Origin: Nocardioides sp.
Lineage (GTDB): Bacteria > Actinomycetota > Actinomycetes > Propionibacteriales > Nocardioidaceae
Length of the DNA stretch: 35,209 nt
Direction: 5' to 3'
Assembly: GCA_025965335.1 (NCBI GenBank)
Contig: JAOPXC010000153.1
Location: 1 to 35,209, forward strand
Positions within the stretch are counted from its first letter, which is position 1; the number at the start of each line of letters is the position of its first letter. Shown here piece after piece: positions 30,808 to 35,209 of this stretch. The translations under genes and the position numbers were made by a program. Under the pieces are notes generated by a model. The model searched no databases and was not told where the DNA came from. It was given only the letters and a program-made list of their open reading frames with translations.

Positions 30808-31626
30808 TCATGGTCTCTTCATGAGCCACTGCCAGCGTGGGCGTAGCGTCTGTGCACCTGATGTCCGGCGCCTGTGTATCGCCTGCTCACGGCTCGGGGA
30901 GTCACGAACAGGTGGGCGGGCGGCTGACTTTCCGCTCTGGAATGCGAGTGTCGCCGTCGCGACGACCAGGGTGGTCACCCCGAGCGGGAACACCGGCGCC
31001 CAGCTGCGTGCATGGACGACGAGCACCCCACCGATCACGGCACCGGCGAAGAGCCCGACGATGACAGCGGAGAGCCGCCGCCGTTCCCCGCTCGATTGCG
31101 ACCAGCCGGAAAGGTCGCCCATGAAGGTGGCCAGGGTGGCCGTGGCCGCGGTCGTGAACACGCCCCGTACGCCGAGCGAGGAAATGGCCGCCGTCTGCAT
31201 GCCCATCGCGAGTGCCGACAAGGCGATCAGCAGGTCGCTCGCGCGGCTTGACGGGTGCCCACCTACCGATGTCCACACCCCGAGGAAGGCGGCCTGGGCC
31301 AGGAGCGCGGCGGCCAGCGCGAGCGTCACTCGGCGCGGCCAGACCTCGCCGTCGTCCCGGGGCCCCCGGAAGAACCGCGCCGCCAGCGCCGCGCCGAACG
31401 CGAAGGCTGCCACCGCTGTGAGGACCCGCGGGACCGGCGGCCCCGCGGCGCCCCCGGCCCGGAACCCCAGGAAGACGAGGTTCCCGGTCATGAAGGCGGA
31501 GAAGGTGCCGAGGCCGAGCCAGCTGAGCGCGTCGACGGCTCCGGACGAGACCGTCAGCGCGACCAGCAACCCATCGCGGACATTGGTCTCGTTGTTGTGT
31601 CGAGCGGGGCGATCGACTCTTGCCAC
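30808..31626 (-). CDS. YoaK/DUF1275 family membrane protein
   Basis: Integral membrane protein of 272 residues with six predicted hydrophobic segments. Family signature: GLLVALTVSSGAVDALSWLGLGTFSAFMTGNLVFLG near the N-terminus, and GVRGVFTTAATATLATFMGDLSGW in the middle. Members are widespread and their transport role is unproven. The C-terminal tail (about 225-272) is polar and Arg-rich and probably cytoplasmic. GTG at 31626 has AGGAG upstream. It starts 15 bases after the HtrA-like gene on the same strand, so the two are likely co-transcribed. Confidence 0.88.
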   Translation of the reverse strand: MARVDRPARHNNETNVRDGLLVALTVSSGAVDALSWLGLGTFSAFMTGNLVFLGFRAGGAAGPPVPRVLTAVAAFAFGAALAARFFRGPRDDGEVWPRRVTLALAAALLAQAAFLGVWTSVGGHPSSRASDLLIALSALAMGMQTAAISSLGVRGVFTTAATATLATFMGDLSGWSQSSGERRRLSAVIVGLFAGAVIGGVLVVHARSWAPVFPLGVTTLVVATATLAFQSGKSAARPPVRDSPSREQAIHRRRTSGAQTLRPRWQWLMKRP

Positions 31627-31641
31627 GGCGGTCTCCTCCGT

Positions 31642-32715
31642 TCAGCTGCCGGGGTAGCTGCCGAGCGTCAGTTGCACGGTCGCCGTCTTGCCGTTCTGGC
31701 GCATGACCACGATCGGGACGGTCTGGCCCGGCTTCAGCACCGCCAGCGCCGCCTCCAGCTCGCCGAGAGTCGGCGTCGGGGTTCCGGCCACCGACACGAT
31801 CACGTCTCCGACGCGTATCCCCGCGTTCGCGGCAGCTCCGCCCGGGGTGACCGTGCCGACGATCACCCCGTTTCCGTTCGTGTCACCCGCGCGGAGGCCG
31901 AGGAAGGCGCGGTTGGAGTTGACGACCTTCCCGTTGGCGACGATCTGGCCGGCGATGTCCTTGACGAGGTTGCTCGGGATCGCGAAGCCGATACCGGGTG
32001 CGCTGCCGCCGCCGAGTTGTGGATCGGTGGCCGAGAGGGTGGGAATCCCGATCACGCGGCCCTCGATGTCGACCAGTGCGCCACCCGAGTTGCCGGGATT
32101 GATCGCGGCGCTCGTCTGAATGACGGACGGCAACGTGACCTTGCCCCCGTTCTCTTGCATCGCCTGGCGGAACCCGCTGACGATCCCCTCGGTCACGCTC
32201 GACTGGAGGCCGAGCGGGTTGCCTATCGCAATCGCGATGTCGCCGACCTGGAGCTTCGAGGAGTCGCCGAAGGTCGCGGGCTTCAGGGCCGGGGCAGAGA
32301 CCTTGATCACGGCGAGGTCGTCGGGCGCAAAAGAGCCGACCAGGGTCGCCGGATAGCGCTTGCCCGTCGACGTCGTGACCGTGAACGACTTCGCGCCGGT
32401 GACCACGTGGTTGTTCGTCACGATGTGGCCGGCTGCGTCGAGGACGATCCCCGAGCCGAGCCCCTGTTGATCTTCGACCTGCACCACCGAAGGCGAGACC
32501 GACTGCACGACCTTCACGAAGGCGCGCTGCAACCCCTGGCCCCCTCCCGCTCGTCCCGCGGTCGTGGGCGACGAACTGGTGCTCGACCCGGGCGATTCCG
32601 AGTTCGTTGCGAGCGATGATGTCGAGTCAGTTCCGAGCAGGACCGCGGCTACGACCCCGACGGCGACGATCACTGCGATCAGGGGTAGGAGAGGTATGCG
32701 TGCTAGAAGTCTCAT
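31642..32715 (-). CDS. HtrA/DegP-like serine protease with PDZ domain
   Basis: Protein of 357 residues. A single N-terminal membrane anchor (LLPLIAVIVAVGVVAAVLL) is followed by a Ser/Thr-rich linker, a trypsin-like domain and a C-terminal PDZ domain (about 260-350). The catalytic triad is visible: His103 (TNNHVV), Asp133 (DDLAVI) and Ser210 (NPGNSGG). It faces the outside of the membrane and degrades or refolds damaged exported proteins. The ATG at 32715 has AGGAAG upstream; an in-frame extension to 32805 has no ribosome site. The upstream 240 bases separate it from the GAF histidine kinase gene on the same strand. It may be controlled by that kinase, which is inference. Confidence 0.92.
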   Translation of the reverse strand: MRLLARIPLLPLIAVIVAVGVVAAVLLGTDSTSSLATNSESPGSSTSSSPTTAGRAGGGQGLQRAFVKVVQSVSPSVVQVEDQQGLGSGIVLDAAGHIVTNNHVVTGAKSFTVTTSTGKRYPATLVGSFAPDDLAVIKVSAPALKPATFGDSSKLQVGDIAIAIGNPLGLQSSVTEGIVSGFRQAMQENGGKVTLPSVIQTSAAINPGNSGGALVDIEGRVIGIPTLSATDPQLGGGSAPGIGFAIPSNLVKDIAGQIVANGKVVNSNRAFLGLRAGDTNGNGVIVGTVTPGGAAANAGIRVGDVIVSVAGTPTPTLGELEAALAVLKPGQTVPIVVMRQNGKTATVQLTLGSYPGS

Positions 32716-32914
32716 GTGCGCTTCCTGTGGCGTCTGTGGCGTCGAAACGTGGTGGTGAAGCGCGCGCGAGAAGTGCGCGGCTCCGGTCCGATGTGCGGGT
32801 GACAAGCGTCGCCCGGAGGACGCGGGTGCGTCTGCCCCGCCACCCGGCCATCGCGGTTCCCGTGAGCCGCAATTTGTGACTACCCACTAGCCGGGATGAC
32901 TGCCTGACCCCCGT

Positions 32915-32928
32915 CCTGCTGACGCAGG
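32915..32928 (-). terminator. Hairpin after the second histidine kinase gene
   Basis: CCTGC, a 4-base loop and GCAGG, extended by CCC/GGG with a 2-base bulge, starting 28 bases past the kinase stop at 32956. It is shorter than the other hairpins here. Confidence 0.35.
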
Positions 32929-32955
32929 GGCGTCTCCTCCGTGGGCCTCCTCGGG

Positions 32956-34458
32956 CTACGACCCCAGCGGCAGGTGGACGAGTAGCGACGTGCCACTGCC
33001 AGGGGGGCTGATGATCTCGATTCTGCCGCCGAGCGCATGGACGCGGTCTCTCACCCCGATCAGTCCGGAGCCCTGGGTGGGATCGGCTCCCCCGACGCCG
33101 TCGTCGCGGACGCAGAGCCTGGCGGTGGCGTCGACCGTCTCGAGCTCGACGTGCACCACAGTGGCCCGGGCATGCTTCATCACGTTCGTGAGCGCCTCGG
33201 ACACGACGTAGTACACGCCCACCTCGACCGGCTCCGGGAGCCGATCCGGGCCGCGAATGTCGAGGTCAACCGCAACCGCGGACCGGCCGGCGAGGGTCGA
33301 AAGTGCCGGGCGAAGACCGCCTTCCGAGAGGATCGCGGGATGGATGCCGTGCGAGATCTCGCGGAGGTCGTCGAGCGCTCCGACGAGCCCTTCGCCAACG
33401 CGGGACAGCAGTTGGCGAAGGTCGTCGGGCCCGCCGCGCACGAGTTCCTCCGCGAGTCGCAGCTCGAGTACGAGCGAGACGAGCCGCTGCTGCACACCGT
33501 CGTGCAGGTCGCGCTCCAGGCGTCTTCGTGCCTCGTCGTCCGTGGCGACGATCCGCGCCCTGGACGCTGTGAGCTCGGTCCGGTTCTCCGCGTTGGCCAC
33601 CGCTGTCGCAGTCAGCTCCGTGAACTCCTCGAGGCGCCATTCGGTTCCGGCAGGTATCGGCTCGGTGGACACGGACGCGGCAACCATCACCCCCCAGAGG
33701 CGTCCGTCGACGATGATCGGGCTTCCGGCGCTCGATCGGACCCCCATTTCACGCAAGCGCTCCGCGAGAGAACCTCTGCCAGTCGCGAGGCTGTCGACTC
33801 TCGCCGGCCGACCGGTACTCAGCACCGTCGCGGCCACGTTCTCTCCCGTGAGCACCAACCGGGTGCCGACCTCAAGGTGTCGACTCGACTCGCTCCAGGC
33901 CGCGACAACCGTCGCCGTACCGTCTGCCCCGTAGCGCAGCATGGCCGCGATATCGATCGTGAGGAGTCTGCCCACCTCCTCGGTGACCGCGGCGAAGACG
34001 TCCGGCGGCGATGTCTCGCGGGCGACCAGGGTGGCCACGCGTCGAAGCGCGGCCTGCTCGCCGGCGAGCACGCTGCGAGCGACCTCGGCAACGTCCGCGC
34101 GGCGGCGAGCGGTGACCGCAAGCTCTCCGAGCAGCACGCCGGTCACGAGGTAGGCGGCCAGAGCCGCCGCGTTCTCCGGGTCTGGAACCGTGGACGGATG
34201 CGTCGGCGGAATGAAGAACCAGTCCAGGGCGACGGCACTCGCCACGCCGAGCGTGACCGCGTAGGCAATGCCCCAGAAGCGGACGATCGCAAGGACGGCG
34301 ACGATGTCCAGGACGACGACGCCAAGGATGACTACCGCGTTGTGAGGCAAGGCCCTGTCCAGGAGGACGGCAGAGAGCGCGAACCAGACCGCGCCGACGA
34401 CGAATGCGAGGGCCGCCTCGACGCCCACCTGGCCGCGCCACTCCTTCGTGGTCACCAT
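32956..34458 (-). CDS. Sensor histidine kinase (DUF4118-GAF-HisKA_3-HATPase)
   Basis: Sensor kinase of 500 residues. The N-terminal third is a four-helix membrane module of the KdpD/DUF4118 type with the hallmark ALDWFFIPPTHPSTV. A GAF domain (about 140-295) follows, then the phospho-acceptor helix ARRRLERDLHDGVQQRLVSL with His319. The HATPase has YYVVSEALTNVMKHA, RDDGVGGADPTQGSGL and GSGTSLLVHLPLG. The ligand is unknown and no response regulator is adjacent. It is similar to the kinase at 1-1731 from the GAF domain onward, but that one has two GAF domains and a shorter membrane region. The ATG at 34458 has no clear ribosome site, so a leaderless message or a nearby GTG is possible. Confidence 0.93.
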   Translation of the reverse strand: MVTTKEWRGQVGVEAALAFVVGAVWFALSAVLLDRALPHNAVVILGVVVLDIVAVLAIVRFWGIAYAVTLGVASAVALDWFFIPPTHPSTVPDPENAAALAAYLVTGVLLGELAVTARRRADVAEVARSVLAGEQAALRRVATLVARETSPPDVFAAVTEEVGRLLTIDIAAMLRYGADGTATVVAAWSESSRHLEVGTRLVLTGENVAATVLSTGRPARVDSLATGRGSLAERLREMGVRSSAGSPIIVDGRLWGVMVAASVSTEPIPAGTEWRLEEFTELTATAVANAENRTELTASRARIVATDDEARRRLERDLHDGVQQRLVSLVLELRLAEELVRGGPDDLRQLLSRVGEGLVGALDDLREISHGIHPAILSEGGLRPALSTLAGRSAVAVDLDIRGPDRLPEPVEVGVYYVVSEALTNVMKHARATVVHVELETVDATARLCVRDDGVGGADPTQGSGLIGVRDRVHALGGRIEIISPPGSGTSLLVHLPLGS

Positions 34459-34648
34459 CGGAGGCTAACCGATCCGAGATGGACGTCGACGGACCCGATT
34501 CTCGGCATCTCCTCGACGAAGGCTTCCGGTTAGCGGGTGGGGCAATGGGCCGCCAGCCGTAGAGACGACGACGCGTCCAAGCGGGACGCTGGTAGTGAGC
34601 GAGCCCCCGCGGCAGCTCGGACCAGACCCAGGAGAGGAGGACGACACC

Positions 34649-34861
34649 ATGGACCGTCATCTGGAACAACTGCCCCACGAGGTGCTCAGCGTCCTGCGGC
34701 GCGAGCTGTTGCGGCTGGCCCGCCTCGAGGACGACAAGGCTGCGAACGAGGCCGCTGGGGTGCCGTACTGGTCGCCCTGTCCTCCCTCGGTCAACGGGCA
34801 CCGGGAGGCAGCCGCCGCGCTGCGGCAGGGCGCGGACGCACTCCTCGACGCGGCCGCCTGA
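34649..34861 (+). CDS. Small hypothetical protein
   Basis: Protein of 70 residues from the ATG at 34649, with AGGAGAGGAGG upstream. The sequence is MDRHLEQLPHEVLSVLRREL, then a helix rich in Leu and Arg, a Pro-containing turn (GVPYWSPCPP) and a second helix ending ADALLDAAA. It looks like a helix-turn-helix pair with one Cys and is not a family I recognise. It is divergent from the kinase gene and is closed by a strong hairpin 18 bases downstream. A stress or regulatory role is possible but not supported by sequence. Confidence 0.65.
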   Translation: MDRHLEQLPHEVLSVLRRELLRLARLEDDKAANEAAGVPYWSPCPPSVNGHREAAAALRQGADALLDAAA

Positions 34862-34878
34862 GCCCGGCCCTGAACCTG

Positions 34879-34928
34879 GGGTCGTGTGCGTGAGACCGCT
34901 CAACGGGGCGTCCTCAGGCACACGACCC
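34879..34928 (+). terminator. Long hairpin after the small protein gene
   Basis: GGGTCGTGTGC at 34879-34889 and GCACACGACCC at 34918-34928 are exact reverse complements; the stem continues inward for five more positions with one mismatch, around an 18-base loop. Likely a terminator separating the small gene from the next gene. No T-tract. Confidence 0.6.
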
Positions 34929-35052
34929 GGGTTGAGGGACTCGGGGGATGCGCTCGCTCGAACCCGATCGGTCGTTGGGTATCTCGACACGTGCTTGTTT
35001 GGAATGATCGGCTGACCTGCACTCTTGTGACGATTTGCTCTTGGGAGAGTCG

Positions 35053-35209
35053 ATGGTCAGCGACACCGAGGCTCTGGCGTCCCCGCTTGACGAGTTCCGC
35101 TCACGTCTGAGGGGCCCGACGCCCCGTCTGATCCTGGGCAGTGCGCTGATGCTGTTTCTCGAGCTGGCGCTGATCCGTTGGCTCGGTGCCAACATCGTGC
35201 ACCTGTCCT
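35053..35209 (+). CDS. Membrane protein, N-terminus only (spermidine-synthase-like membrane family)
   Basis: First 52 codons of a gene that runs off the right edge. The ATG at 35053 has GGGAGAG upstream. After a polar start (MVSDTEALASPLDEFRSRLR) comes a membrane segment, LILGSALMLFLELALIRWLG, then ANIVHLS. The FLELALIRWLGANIVHLS stretch matches what I recall for multi-span membrane proteins fused to a spermidine-synthase-like domain. The identity is tentative because only the N-terminus is visible; that it is coding is well supported. Confidence 0.6.
   Translation, partial: MVSDTEALASPLDEFRSRLRGPTPRLILGSALMLFLELALIRWLGANIVHLS

Noticed and set aside
34459-34475. Leaderless promoter just before the second kinase (TAGCCT at 34468-34463)
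   Set aside because: No matching -35 element at a normal distance, so the evidence is too thin to list.
1-35209. CRISPR arrays, tRNA or rRNA genes, insertion sequences, integrases, phage genes, riboswitches
   Set aside because: Looked for on both strands by eye; none could be supported.

Overview
The window is a GC-rich stretch (around 70% by eye) with GTG and TTG starts, tightly packed genes, four-base start/stop overlaps and terminators without clear T-tracts. Together with an NmtR-like nickel/cobalt sensor, a DUF6153 protein, a bacterial TMEM175 channel and GAF/HisKA_3 kinases, this points to an actinobacterial chromosome. A Nocardioidaceae-like host is my inference. I see no tRNA, rRNA, CRISPR array, insertion sequence, phage gene or origin.

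Region 1 (1-1731) is a histidine kinase with two GAF domains, cut by the left edge. Region 2 (2010-13571) looks like a carbohydrate oxidation and breakdown block. A three-gene operon encodes a GMC flavoprotein with a cluster-type cysteine motif, a ferritin-like di-iron protein and a small subunit of the FAD-sorbitol dehydrogenase family. It is divergent from a GH13 enzyme. A large GH63/MGH1-like hydrolase and an IolE-type inosose dehydratase form a second operon. Then come a small alpha/beta-barrel protein, acetolactate decarboxylase coupled to a sugar 3-epimerase-like protein, and a metallo-beta-lactamase-fold protein with di-iron-type ligands. The inferred theme is intracellular oxidation of a sugar or cyclitol followed by glycoside hydrolysis, dehydration and epimerisation.

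Region 3 (13592-20527) is mixed: a TMEM175 channel, a Tat-exported peptidoglycan amidase, a leftward run of DMT transporter, cytochrome P450 and DUF1345 membrane protein, and a luciferase-like flavin oxidoreductase. A perfect 12-bp inverted repeat lies between the divergent DMT and luciferase-like genes.

Region 4 (20524-28793) is dominated by metal functions. Two coupled beta-propeller lipoproteins are divergent from an MFS exporter followed by a CopZ-type copper chaperone. Two CsoR-like operator sequences lie between them, but no csoR or copper ATPase is present. Next are a Met-rich DUF305 lipoprotein and a DUF6153 membrane protein, then an NmtR-type repressor divergent from a P1B-4 ATPase for Co/Ni/Fe, with a repressor-type palindrome between them.

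Region 5 (28852-34458) is a leftward envelope and stress run: a second GAF histidine kinase, an HtrA-like protease, a YoaK/DUF1275 membrane protein, an MGDG-synthase-like glycosyltransferase and a NodB polysaccharide deacetylase. The right end has a small unknown protein, a strong hairpin, and the first 52 codons of a membrane protein resembling the start of membrane-bound spermidine-synthase-like proteins.
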